The translations under genes and the position numbers were made by a program. The notes under the pieces were generated by a model, which was not told where the DNA came from, did not search any database, and saw only the letters and a list, made by a program, of their open reading frames with translations. A stretch of 64,000 nt of DNA from Lachnospiraceae bacterium (lineage in GTDB: Bacteria > Bacillota > Clostridia > Lachnospirales > Lachnospiraceae), in the NCBI GenBank assembly GCA_022766245.1, contig JALEPL010000033.1:23069-87068 (forward strand), written 5' to 3'. Of the stretch, positions 16,301-23,750 are shown piece after piece; the first letter of the stretch is position 1, and every line of letters starts with the position of its first letter.

Positions 16301-16372
16301 AGCAACTGTTCATACGCCTCATCGACGAAATGCGCAGCATTTTGGAGGTTGGAGATGAACAGTTGCTTTTTT
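16301..16372 (+). terminator. Terminator of the gdpP-rplI-dnaB operon, built from a repeat-like palindrome
   Basis: AGCAACTGTTCAT (16301-16313) pairs exactly with ATGAACAGTTGCT (16354-16366), followed by T residues. The loop holds GCAGCATTTTGGAGGT (16334-16349), whose reverse complement occurs exactly at 23526-23541 inside another CTGTTCA/TGAACAG palindrome, so this terminator is also a repeat family member. Confidence 0.8.
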
Positions 16373-16504
16373 CTACATTTTTTTCTTTTCTTCTTATGTG
16401 TTCTCCCCGAATACTGTCGGAATTCTACGATGAAAACTGATTGCGCTTGTTCTATGGGTGGGTCTATAATTTTATATCATAGATTGGTGCAAAGGAGGCA
16501 GATT

Positions 16505-17119
16505 ATGGACAAGCAACGATATATGATTTCCGATGCGGCTGCACTGGTGAAGGTGGAATCCCATGTGTTACGGTATTGGGAAGAGGAACTAGACCTTACG
16601 ATTCCCAGAAATGAAATGGGACATCGCTACTATACAAAGGAGAACATTGATCAATTTTTCAAGATTAAGGAGTGGAAGGAAAAAGGGTATCAGTTGAAAG
16701 CCATCAAGATTCTCATACATAATGGGGGCAATGAGGAGCTATTGCATCAGATGCCGGAATTTCAGGAGAGTTCAACACAGATGGAAAGGAAAGAAGGATT
16801 GATGACCCAGGCAAATGATCAGATGCCGGTGAATAAGGAAGTAGCAGACAATACCCGGCGTATGGAGCAGTTTCAGGCTATGATGACCGAGATTATCCGG
16901 AATGCCATTGAGGAGAATAACGAGAATCTCAGCAAAGAGGTGGGGGAAGAGGTTCGTACCCGCATTTTAAAAGAGATGAATTATCTGGCCAGAGAGCAGG
17001 AGGATGCCCAAGAGGAGCGTTATCGCAAATTGGATGCGCTGATTCGGCAGAACATGAAGGTGAAGCAGAAAAAGGAAAAGAAGCTGTTTCACAAACGTCC
17101 CGTGGTGCAGCCCAACTAA
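16505..17119 (+). CDS. MerR-type HTH regulator with coiled-coil tail
   Basis: A 204-residue protein. Its N-terminal ~75 residues are a MerR-like winged HTH: MISDAAALVKVESHVLRYWEEEL, then MGHRYYTKENIDQFFKIKEWKEKGYQLKAIKILI. The remainder is charged and Gln-rich, probably coiled coil, and ends in a basic cluster (KQKKEKKLFHKRP). No ligand-binding domain is visible, as in chromosome-organising MerR-like proteins such as RacA. The track ORF starts inside the dnaB terminator; the ATG at 16505 has AAAGGAGG and gives the family N-terminus. Target unknown. Confidence 0.85.
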   Translation: MDKQRYMISDAAALVKVESHVLRYWEEELDLTIPRNEMGHRYYTKENIDQFFKIKEWKEKGYQLKAIKILIHNGGNEELLHQMPEFQESSTQMERKEGLMTQANDQMPVNKEVADNTRRMEQFQAMMTEIIRNAIEENNENLSKEVGEEVRTRILKEMNYLAREQEDAQEERYRKLDALIRQNMKVKQKKEKKLFHKRPVVQPN

Positions 17120-17121
17120 AA

Positions 17122-17166
17122 AATCTCTACCGGAGAAGAAGCTTCTTTTCCGGTAGAGATTTTTGC
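17122..17166. terminator. Bidirectional terminator between the MerR-type gene and ferredoxin
   Basis: AATCTCTACCGGA and TCCGGTAGAGATT pair perfectly, with an inner AAGAA/TTCTT extension. A residues precede the stem and T residues follow, so it can serve both convergent genes. Confidence 0.9.
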
Positions 17167-17221
17167 CTGTATGAGACAGGAATTGAAATCCGTTTGGATG
17201 TCACCACATGTACGCCAAAGA

Positions 17222-17392
17222 TTAGCCCTGGCTGATAGCACCTGTGGGGCAAACACCTGCACAAGATCCACACTCGATACATGTATCTGCATCGATTACG
17301 TACTGTCCGTCACCGGCTGAGATAGCGCCAACCGGGCAGCCACCCTCGCAAGAACCGCAGCTTACGCATGTGTCAGAAATAACGTATGCCAT
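17222..17392 (-). CDS. 2[4Fe-4S] ferredoxin
   Basis: A 56-residue clostridial-type ferredoxin, too short for the ORF track. The translation begins MAYVISDTCVSCGSCEGGCPV and continues to DTCIECGSCAGVCPTGAISQG. The two CxxCxxCxxxCP motifs each hold a [4Fe-4S] cluster; the protein is a low-potential one-electron carrier for anaerobic enzymes such as pyruvate:ferredoxin oxidoreductase and hydrogenase. AAAGGAGG precedes the ATG. It is monocistronic, convergent with the MerR-type gene across a shared terminator. Length and Cys spacing are canonical. Confidence 0.96.
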   Translation of the reverse strand: MAYVISDTCVSCGSCEGGCPVGAISAGDGQYVIDADTCIECGSCAGVCPTGAISQG

Positions 17393-17580
17393 TGTTTTGT
17401 CCTCCTTTGAATAATCATTGAATAGCTCTTAAGCTACAGTAAATTCTAATACAAAAGATTTGTTATTACAAGAGTAAATTATGAGGTATTTGTGAAAAAT
17501 AATTGCATAATCAGGTATTTGGCATTATAATGTCTAGGATTAGCACAAATGTAGTTCAAAGCATAAGGAGGTACCATATT

Positions 17581-17790
17581 ATGGCACAGGTTACAGGAAA
17601 AACAATGATCGGAGAATTACTCATGATCGATGAAAATATTGCACCGATTTTACTGGAGATCGGAATGCATTGTCTGGGATGTCCTTCCTCACAGATGGAG
17701 ACCATCGAGGAAGCCGCTATGGTTCATGGCATCGAGCCTCAGGAGCTGGTGGATCGCATCAATGATTTCCTGGCAAAGGACGGAAAATAG
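17581..17790 (+). CDS. DUF1858 family protein
   Basis: A 69-residue protein with the DUF1858 pattern: TMIGELLMIDENIAPILLEIGMHCLGCPSSQMETIEEAAMVHGIEPQELVDRINDFL. The CxxC in HCLGCP is conserved in this family, which resembles the N-terminal domain of ScdA/RIC-type iron-sulfur repair proteins and may bind metal or a cluster. The true start is the ATG at 17581 after AAGGAGG, not the track start. A strong terminator follows, so it is monocistronic. Precise role unknown. Confidence 0.88.
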   Translation: MAQVTGKTMIGELLMIDENIAPILLEIGMHCLGCPSSQMETIEEAAMVHGIEPQELVDRINDFLAKDGK

Positions 17791-17817
17791 AATTTTCCCG
17801 TGAAATTTAAGTAATAT

Positions 17818-17873
17818 GGAAGCCTGATTTCTATCAAGTATGGTTGGTAGAGATCAGGCTTCCTTGTTTTTTA
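17818..17873 (+). terminator. Rho-independent terminator after the DUF1858 gene
   Basis: GGAAGCCTGATTTCTA pairs with TAGAGATCAGGCTTCC (one mismatch), followed by a T-rich tail. Confidence 0.9.
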
Positions 17874-17885
17874 TAAACTTCCGTA

Positions 17886-17939
17886 AATCATGTTGTTACC
17901 GCCTCATCAGAAGTGATTCAGCCTGTTCTGAACAGTTAC
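17886..17939 (+). repeat. Dispersed repeat, family C
   Basis: A ~54-base unit (TTACCGCCTCATCAG...GCCTGTTCTGAACAGTTAC) nearly identical to 23693-23747 and, inverted, to 52050-52096. All three copies are intergenic. Confidence 0.85.
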
Positions 17940-17948
17940 AAACTTCCT

Positions 17949-17975
17949 TAAGAAAATGGGAGAAATGGCCGACAT
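17949..17975 (+). promoter_or_regulatory. Sigma-D (sigma-28) type flagellar promoter
   Basis: TAAG, a 15-base spacer and GCCGACAT resemble the motility consensus TAAA-N15-GCCGATAA. It lies about 65 bases upstream of the FliK-like gene that heads the flagellar block, consistent with late-flagellar control. Confidence 0.65.
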
Positions 17976-18040
17976 AGTAAATATAATGATGAAAGAGCAT
18001 AACTATGAAGGTACGGAATAGTTATGAAAGAGGTTTTTAC

Positions 18041-21000
18041 ATGAAGATTGAATCAGCCAGTATTTTAGACCCTTCGAAGCAGGCGGCGCCGATGCTTCGA
18101 CCGGAAGAACAACAAAATAGTGTGCGGACAGGGTCTGTGTTTCAGGTGGAGCAGAGTCGAAAGGCGCAGAATCTTTTGGACAATCCTACCTATGGAAAGC
18201 CTCAGAAGGAAGCGACCACAATAGAGGAGATTCAGCAGCAGGCATCGGAAATGGATGCGGTTCAGCAGAAGAACGAGATGCTGTTTGCATCCCAGACTAC
18301 CTCTGTCAGGGACGCAAAGGAACTGGAGGAGAATGGCCACTCTCTGTTGGATGATAAGATTGAGACCGTGGTGACAGAGACAGATAAGATTAAGATGATG
18401 CTGGCGAAGGCGGGCTGTGATATTAGCTGCTTTGGGGATGATCTGACAGAGGAGCAGCTAAGCGAGATGGCAGGAAGTGCGGTCTTAGCCTACCAGCTTG
18501 CGCAGGTACTGACTCAGGCAGATCTGCCGGCTTCAGAAGAAAATGTGTCTGATATGATGGATACCATTTCTGTGCTGAGCGAGGTTTCTGAGCTTTCCGA
18601 TGGCGCCATTCGCTATTTGCTGCAGAATGAGCTGGAGGCTACGCCGGAAAATCTGTTTAAGGCTCAGTTCTCCGGCAGTATGGCAAAGACTGTGGCAGAA
18701 GCGGAAGGGCAGATCGACTATACAGCGCTGCAGCCAGCAATTGAGCGTACTTTGGAGGAGATATCACTGGATATAAACAGTGAGAATGTGGAGGACGCAC
18801 AGTGGCTCATTGCCAATGAGCTTCCTCTTACTGCAGAGAATCTGACCCGGAAGCAGGCACTAGAAAATCTGGAGATGCCCATGGATCCCAAAAAACTGGT
18901 GCAGTCGATGACAGAGGGCATCGCTGCAGGAGTGCGTCCGAAGAATGTGATTTTGACCGAGGTGGGATCGGGACAGGAAGATGCGGCGGAAGAAATCTAT
19001 GAGACGATACAGAATGCGACAGATGAAGATGTCCGATATGTCTTGGATTCGGGAAAAGAACTTACGGTAGAAAATCTGAAATGGGCGAAAGAGGTGAATA
19101 AATCCTATGCACAGAACCCGAATCAGAAGAGTTATTCCAATGATACAGACAATGAGGACGGAAACAGGGACCATGCGTACCGTATGGTAAGAGCCATGAG
19201 ACAGCTGGAAGAGGTGCGTCTTGTGATGACTACGGAGGCAAATCTTGCATTGCTGAAAAAAGGGATATCCATCGATACCATGGACCTAGAGCAGCTGGTG
19301 GAAGAATTGAAGCAACAGGAGAGTGAACTGCAGATTCGTGGAAGCGATTCTCAAGAGCCTGAGCTGATACAGCAGAAACAGGCTCAGTATCTGATGCAGG
19401 AAGTGGAACAGATGAAAACCCTTCCGGCTTATGCCATTGGAAGTATGCCTGCCGATGAGCTGACCCTAAATGGATTAAAGGAGCAGGGCAGCAGGATACA
19501 GATGCAGATGGAGCAGGCCGGAGAGCGCTACGAAACCATGCAGACAAGACCGCGTCAGGATTTGGGTGACAATATTCAGAAGGCATTTCGAAATGTAGAT
19601 GATATTTTAAAGGATCTGAAACTGGATCCGACCAGGGTCAATCAGCGTGCGGTGCGGATTTTGGCGTATAATCACATGGAGATTACACCGGAGAGCATAC
19701 AGCAGATGAAGGCAGCGGACGAGATGGTTCAGCGCAGTTTTTCAAATCTGAAGCCTGCAGTGGTTGAGAGCATGATTAAGAGGGAGATTAATCCGCTGGA
19801 TATGAGTTTAAACGAGCTGAATGCAGTGGCGGAGGAAATACAGACGGAGCAGGGCATCAAAGAGGAAGAGGCGTTCAGCAAATATCTCTATAAACTGGAG
19901 CAGAATCAGCAGATCAGTGAAGAGCAGCGCAGTGCGTATATTGGAATTTATCGTCTCATTCGGCAGGTGGAAGCTTCAGATGGGGCGGTCATCGGCTCAC
20001 TGTTGCAGCAAGGCGGGGAGATGACCCTTCGGAATCTTTTGACCCAGGTTCGGACGTCAAAACATAAGGCCATGGATTACCGGGTGGATGATGAGTTTGG
20101 TGGTGTCACAGCTAAGGAGAATGGCACAGTGTCCATCACGGATCAGATTGAAGCGGCATATCAGCAGAATCTTTTGAAGGACATTCAGCAGAATATAACT
20201 CCGGAGCGGCTACGTATGCTGGGAAATGAAGAACAATGGATGGAATTGACGCCGGAGGAGATGGCAAACCAATTGAAGGAAATGGAGGAACCTTTAGAGG
20301 GGGAATATCAGTATCAGAGCCGCCAGCTGGAGTATCTGGCGCAGGCTGCGTCAGCCCCGGAGGAGGTCTATGCCATGTTGGATCACTATGACCTGCCGAT
20401 AACGGTAAACAATGTGCTGGCGGCCATGCAACAGTATTCTCAGAGAAACCGTCTGTTTCAGCAGATTTTTGGCAGTGAATCGAAAGCAGAGCTTTCACAG
20501 GAGCTTGAGGAGATTCAGGAAAAGCTGCTACGAGATTTTGGGGAAGCAGTAAAGACGCCCAAGGAGATGGCAGAGGCTCAGGAACGGTTGGCAGATACCG
20601 CAGAAAAAGTCATGAAGGACATGATGGTGGAGAAAGAGGATGTGACCAGTGTCGATATACGGGACATGAAAGTGGCCATGTCCCAGATTGCCCTGATGGG
20701 CGAGCAGGCGAAGGAGGAACAGTATGCAGTTCCTGTTTTGGTGCAGGGGGAAATGTGCAATGTATCCTTAAAGATTGTCCGGGGAGAGGACAAAAAAGGG
20801 CTGGTGGATATTTTGTTTGACACGGATCGTCTGGGCAAAGTGGCCGCTACGCTGCGAGCCACTAATAAGGGAGTATCTGCATATATTGCCACGGAAAAGG
20901 GGGAGACCGGGGAGCTTTTTGCCGGACAGGAAGCTTTTTTGAAAGAGCAGTTGGGCATGGAAGAAGGACAGGAGCTTCAGATGAGCTTTGCTGTCAGTGA

Positions 21001-21166
21001 AAATCTGGACATAAATGAGTTCGGAAAAGAGCATCAGACGATGTTTCGATATGGTGAGACACCGGAAGAACCGGTGCAGACGAAAACCCTGTACCGCATG
21101 GCAGAAAGTTTCCTGAACGTGGTTAAGTCCATAGAAAACGGAACCGATATACAAGGTAGTGAATAG
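18041..21166 (+). CDS. Large FliK-like flagellar-locus protein with many internal repeats
   Basis: A 1041-residue, acidic, Gln/Glu-rich soluble protein resembling the DUF6240 type found beside flagellin genes in Lachnospiraceae (from memory). Roughly eleven times it repeats a helical motif of the form L-x4-L-x-h-T-x-E-N-h: LQNELEATPENLF, IANELPLTAENL, LDSGKELTVENL, YNHMEITPESI, LQQGGEMTLRNL, YDLPITVNNV. The C-terminal ~150 residues (VPVLVQGEMCNVSLKIVRGEDKKG to MSFAVSE) resemble the beta-rich C-terminal domain of hook-length protein FliK. The ATG at 18041 has GAGGT; one at 18005 is also possible. Followed by flagellin and FliS, preceded by a sigma-D-like promoter. Function inferred from location. 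Confidence 0.7.
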   Translation: MKIESASILDPSKQAAPMLRPEEQQNSVRTGSVFQVEQSRKAQNLLDNPTYGKPQKEATTIEEIQQQASEMDAVQQKNEMLFASQTTSVRDAKELEENGHSLLDDKIETVVTETDKIKMMLAKAGCDISCFGDDLTEEQLSEMAGSAVLAYQLAQVLTQADLPASEENVSDMMDTISVLSEVSELSDGAIRYLLQNELEATPENLFKAQFSGSMAKTVAEAEGQIDYTALQPAIERTLEEISLDINSENVEDAQWLIANELPLTAENLTRKQALENLEMPMDPKKLVQSMTEGIAAGVRPKNVILTEVGSGQEDAAEEIYETIQNATDEDVRYVLDSGKELTVENLKWAKEVNKSYAQNPNQKSYSNDTDNEDGNRDHAYRMVRAMRQLEEVRLVMTTEANLALLKKGISIDTMDLEQLVEELKQQESELQIRGSDSQEPELIQQKQAQYLMQEVEQMKTLPAYAIGSMPADELTLNGLKEQGSRIQMQMEQAGERYETMQTRPRQDLGDNIQKAFRNVDDILKDLKLDPTRVNQRAVRILAYNHMEITPESIQQMKAADEMVQRSFSNLKPAVVESMIKREINPLDMSLNELNAVAEEIQTEQGIKEEEAFSKYLYKLEQNQQISEEQRSAYIGIYRLIRQVEASDGAVIGSLLQQGGEMTLRNLLTQVRTSKHKAMDYRVDDEFGGVTAKENGTVSITDQIEAAYQQNLLKDIQQNITPERLRMLGNEEQWMELTPEEMANQLKEMEEPLEGEYQYQSRQLEYLAQAASAPEEVYAMLDHYDLPITVNNVLAAMQQYSQRNRLFQQIFGSESKAELSQELEEIQEKLLRDFGEAVKTPKEMAEAQERLADTAEKVMKDMMVEKEDVTSVDIRDMKVAMSQIALMGEQAKEEQYAVPVLVQGEMCNVSLKIVRGEDKKGLVDILFDTDRLGKVAATLRATNKGVSAYIATEKGETGELFAGQEAFLKEQLGMEEGQELQMSFAVSENLDINEFGKEHQTMFRYGETPEEPVQTKTLYRMAESFLNVVKSIENGTDIQGSE

Positions 21167-21232
21167 AAAATTGACAGGGATGGTCAATCGGTCGCAGGGA
21201 AGCGTGCCAAGAGAAAAGAGAAGGTGGAACGA

Positions 21233-22615
21233 ATGAAGATAAACCATAATATGTCTGCAGTTGTGACCAACAAACAGCTGCTTCGCACAGAGGATGCGCT
21301 GAGCATTGCCATGGAACGGCTTTCCTCCGGACTCAGCATCAATCATTCCAAGGATAATCCTGCGGGAATGGCCATCAGCAATAAAATGAATCTCCAGATC
21401 GATGGACTGGATCAGGCTAGCCGGAATGCTTCCGACGGCACATCTGTTTTACAGACGGCAGATGGAGCTTTAAGTGAGATAACCTCTCTGATACAGAGAA
21501 TGCGGGAACTTTCCGTACAGGCAGCCAATGAAACCAATACGCAGGAAGATTTACATGCCATTCAGTTAGAGATTGATTCCCTCAGTGAAGAGGTGGATCG
21601 TGTCAGCAGAGACACAGAATTTAATAGTAAGACATTGCTGGATGGAACTGTGCAGAGGAGAGTATATGCGGAGAATGTAAGCCGGGTGGCTGTTTCCGAT
21701 GAAGTGGCAGCGGGAGCCTATAAGGTGACGATAGACAGGGCTGCGACCCAGGCCGTATCAGAAGCGGATAATGCCGTATTTGCCAATATGTCGTCAGCAG
21801 TGGGGGTGTCCGGCACCATAAGTATCAATGGAAGTTCTACACAGATTTTGGCAACGGATACGTATGCCGAAGCATTTGCAAAGATTCGCGATGCGGCAGA
21901 AATCGGTGAGACAGAGGCAGAAATAACAGCAGATGGAAAGCTGAGCCTTTCCTCTACCGCCTATGGAAGTGAAGGAAAGGTAGCAATCAGTATCAGTGAG
22001 GCAACATTGGCGGGGGCGCTGGGATATGGCTCTACGGATCCGGCGACTGCCTACGGAATGGATGCAAAGGTTTCCCTTACCAGTGGATTCACAGCGACAG
22101 CTACTGTGGAGCCGGATGGAAATAAGGTGACGGTGACAGATAAAAATGGTTTCAGCATGTCATTTCTGGCGGATCGTAATCTGCCAAATGGTACAGACAT
22201 TGTACTGGATGTGACAGATATTGGCACCATGAATATACAGGTGGGCTCCAATGAGAATCAGATTATTGCCGTGGATATCCCGGCAATAACCAGAGAGACA
22301 TTATATTTGGATGAAGTGAACGTAACTACAGTGACGGGCGCTTCCCGTGCTATCAGTCAGTTGGATGATGCCCTTGCCCGGGTATCCTCCGTGCGCTCGG
22401 CCATTGGTGCATACCAGAATCGTCTGGATTATGCGGTTACCAGTCTGGATGAAACCAGTGAAAATATGACTGCTGCCCTTTCCCGTATTCAGGACGTGGA
22501 CATGGCATTGGAAATGACTGAGTATACGAAGCAAAACGTACTGCAGCAATCAGCGATTTCTGTACTGAGTCAGGCAAATGACCAGCCGCAGCAGGTATTG
22601 CAGCTTCTGCAGTAG
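21233..22615 (+). CDS. Flagellin
   Basis: A filament subunit exported by the flagellar type III apparatus. The 460-residue protein has the conserved N-terminal coil (MKINHNMSAVVTNKQLLRTEDALSIAMERLSSGLSINHSKDNPAGMAISNKM) and C-terminal coil (RSAIGAYQNRLDYAVTSLDETSENMTAALSRIQDVDMALEMTEYTKQNVLQQSA). The variable middle (~150-350) is Ala/Ser/Thr-rich beta sequence forming the surface domain. The ATG at 21233 has AAGGTGG; the upstream GTG is not needed. Followed 8 bases later by its likely chaperone FliS. It differs from textbook flagellins in starting MKINHN and ending QLLQ, so it may be one of several paralogues. Confidence 0.95.
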   Translation: MKINHNMSAVVTNKQLLRTEDALSIAMERLSSGLSINHSKDNPAGMAISNKMNLQIDGLDQASRNASDGTSVLQTADGALSEITSLIQRMRELSVQAANETNTQEDLHAIQLEIDSLSEEVDRVSRDTEFNSKTLLDGTVQRRVYAENVSRVAVSDEVAAGAYKVTIDRAATQAVSEADNAVFANMSSAVGVSGTISINGSSTQILATDTYAEAFAKIRDAAEIGETEAEITADGKLSLSSTAYGSEGKVAISISEATLAGALGYGSTDPATAYGMDAKVSLTSGFTATATVEPDGNKVTVTDKNGFSMSFLADRNLPNGTDIVLDVTDIGTMNIQVGSNENQIIAVDIPAITRETLYLDEVNVTTVTGASRAISQLDDALARVSSVRSAIGAYQNRLDYAVTSLDETSENMTAALSRIQDVDMALEMTEYTKQNVLQQSAISVLSQANDQPQQVLQLLQ

Positions 22616-22623
22616 GAGGGGCT

Positions 22624-23100
22624 ATGGACAAAGAGAAGAAACAGGAATTTACCAGACGAATTACTCAAAGTAACCGGGGACAACTGGTGGCAATCTGTTA
22701 TGAAATAGGGCTGACTTATCTGGGAGAAGCAATGTGTGCCGGGAATGCGATGGATTGGGAGGAATTTCGTGCAGCCCTCCGGCAGACGGACCAGGTGCTG
22801 GTTCATCTGCAGGAACGGTTGAATTTTCAGTATGATTTGTCCCGGAATCTATATCAGCTGTATGATTTTAGCCGCAGGCAGCTTATGCAGGCCATGTACC
22901 AGAGAAGTGTGGTTCCCGTGCAGCAGGTAGAACAGATTCTAAAAGAGCTGCATGAAGCATTTCAGGCAGTGGCTGCACAGGATGAATCAGCTCCGCTGAT
23001 GCAGAACGCACAGCAGGTGTATGCCGGAATGACCTATGGGAAAGAACAATTAAATGAAAGTTTTCAGGGCTTAGATCATTCCAGAGGATTCTTCGCATAA
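22624..23100 (+). CDS. fliS: FliS-like flagellin export chaperone
   Basis: A 158-residue helical protein directly after flagellin. The N-terminal EFTRRITQSNRGQLVAICYEIGLTYLGEA aligns with the first helices of FliS (the pattern of a flexible N-terminus, then SxxxLVxxxYExxxxxL). The rest is amphipathic helix. FliS binds the C-terminal disordered tail of flagellin and keeps it unpolymerised until export. Similarity to canonical FliS is modest, but the position makes it the best explanation. The C-terminus (GLDHSRGFFA) is longer than usual. Confidence 0.75.
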   Translation: MDKEKKQEFTRRITQSNRGQLVAICYEIGLTYLGEAMCAGNAMDWEEFRAALRQTDQVLVHLQERLNFQYDLSRNLYQLYDFSRRQLMQAMYQRSVVPVQQVEQILKELHEAFQAVAAQDESAPLMQNAQQVYAGMTYGKEQLNESFQGLDHSRGFFA

Positions 23101-23106
23101 GGATCT

Positions 23107-23133
23107 GTAACTGCTCGGTATCCTTGCAGTTAC
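23107..23133 (+). repeat. Short palindromic repeat, family A variant
   Basis: GTAACTGC, 11 bases, GCAGTTAC: same size and architecture as the GTATCTGT/ACAGATAC units. A second palindrome, GCGCAAATCCAT/ATGGATTTGTGC around TTTGCTTCGCAAA, follows. No ORF lies between fliS and the DUF2508 gene. Confidence 0.6.
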
Positions 23134-23245
23134 GAGCGCAAATCCATGTTAAATTTGCTTCGCAAATGGATTTGTGCTTGCTAAATATATGTTTTCGTAC
23201 GGCATTCGCAGTAAATGAGTATGCCTACCGAAAGCTACATGAAAG

Positions 23246-23467
23246 CTACCTGGATTGTTCTATTTGTTTCACTCGTTGCAGCAGGAATTTGTATCTCAGT
23301 TGTGCGGAATTGACTTCATAAATATACGCATCGATGAGATCCGGGTCTACCACATTCTGAAAATTGGAATAGGCATAGTCTAAATCATCTTTCGTGCGGG
23401 CCAGGTCGGCCAAAAGCAACATATAATATTCATTTCTCGGTTTTTGATTCTTTGATATATGAAGCAT
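23246..23467 (-). CDS. DUF2508 (YaaL-like) family protein
   Basis: A 73-residue protein. EYYMLLLADLARTKDDLDYAYSNFQNVVDPDLIDAYIYEVNSAQLRYKFLLQRVKQIE fits the DUF2508/YaaL pattern (an ak-dl-A helix, then F-x-x-V-x-DPDLID). In Bacillus yaaL neighbours recR and bofA, and the family is linked only loosely to sporulation or recombination. GGGGA precedes the ATG at 23467. Here it stands alone between the flagellar block and citrate synthase. Function unknown. Confidence 0.8.
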   Translation of the reverse strand: MLHISKNQKPRNEYYMLLLADLARTKDDLDYAYSNFQNVVDPDLIDAYIYEVNSAQLRYKFLLQRVKQIEQSR

Positions 23468-23512
23468 GTCATCCCCACTTTCTTATTTCCTGATTTATTA
23501 AAGATCTTGGGT

Positions 23513-23552
23513 CTGTTCAGAGGCTACCTCCAAAATGCTGCACTCTGAACAG
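23513..23552 (+). repeat. Palindromic repeat, family B
   Basis: CTGTTCAGAG and CTCTGAACAG form an exact 10-bp inverted repeat around ACCTCCAAAATGCTGC; the 16-base core recurs exactly, inverted, at 16334-16349. Confidence 0.75.
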
Positions 23553-23562
23553 TTATATATTC

Positions 23563-23596
23563 GTATCTGTTCAGTACCTTCACAGACACGATTCGC
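23563..23596 (+). repeat. Short palindromic repeat, family A
   Basis: GTATCTGTTCAGTACCTTCACAGACACGATTCGC, matching 4367-4400 at 30 of 34 positions. It lies in the composite repeat region 23468-23750, which also holds ATCGGCTGCGCCGAT and GGTGCCAGTGGCACC palindromes and no gene. Confidence 0.75.
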
Positions 23597-23692
23597 AAAC
23601 CCATGAAAATCGGCTGCGCCGATGGGGTGTTAGGTGCCAGTGGCACCTGTTCAACACCGACCGAAGCGAAGCGTAGACTTTGCGCACACCTG

Positions 23693-23747
23693 AATCATGT
23701 TCTTACGGCCTCATCAGCAAGTGATTCGGCCTGTTCTGAACAGTTAC
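23693..23747 (+). repeat. Dispersed repeat, family C
   Basis: Second copy of the ~54-base unit at 17886-17939 (one-base length difference in the middle). It ends just before the citrate synthase stop codon on the opposite strand. Confidence 0.85.
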
Positions 23748-23750
23748 CGG

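Noticed and set aside
16349-16504. N-terminal extension of the MerR-type regulator
   Set aside because: Starts inside the dnaB terminator stem and reads a Phe/Leu/Cys-rich shadow; the ATG at 16505 has a strong ribosome site.
20768-21346. 192-residue minus-strand ORF across the FliK-like/flagellin junction
   Set aside because: Antisense to two supported genes, His/Leu/Phe-rich, no ribosome site.
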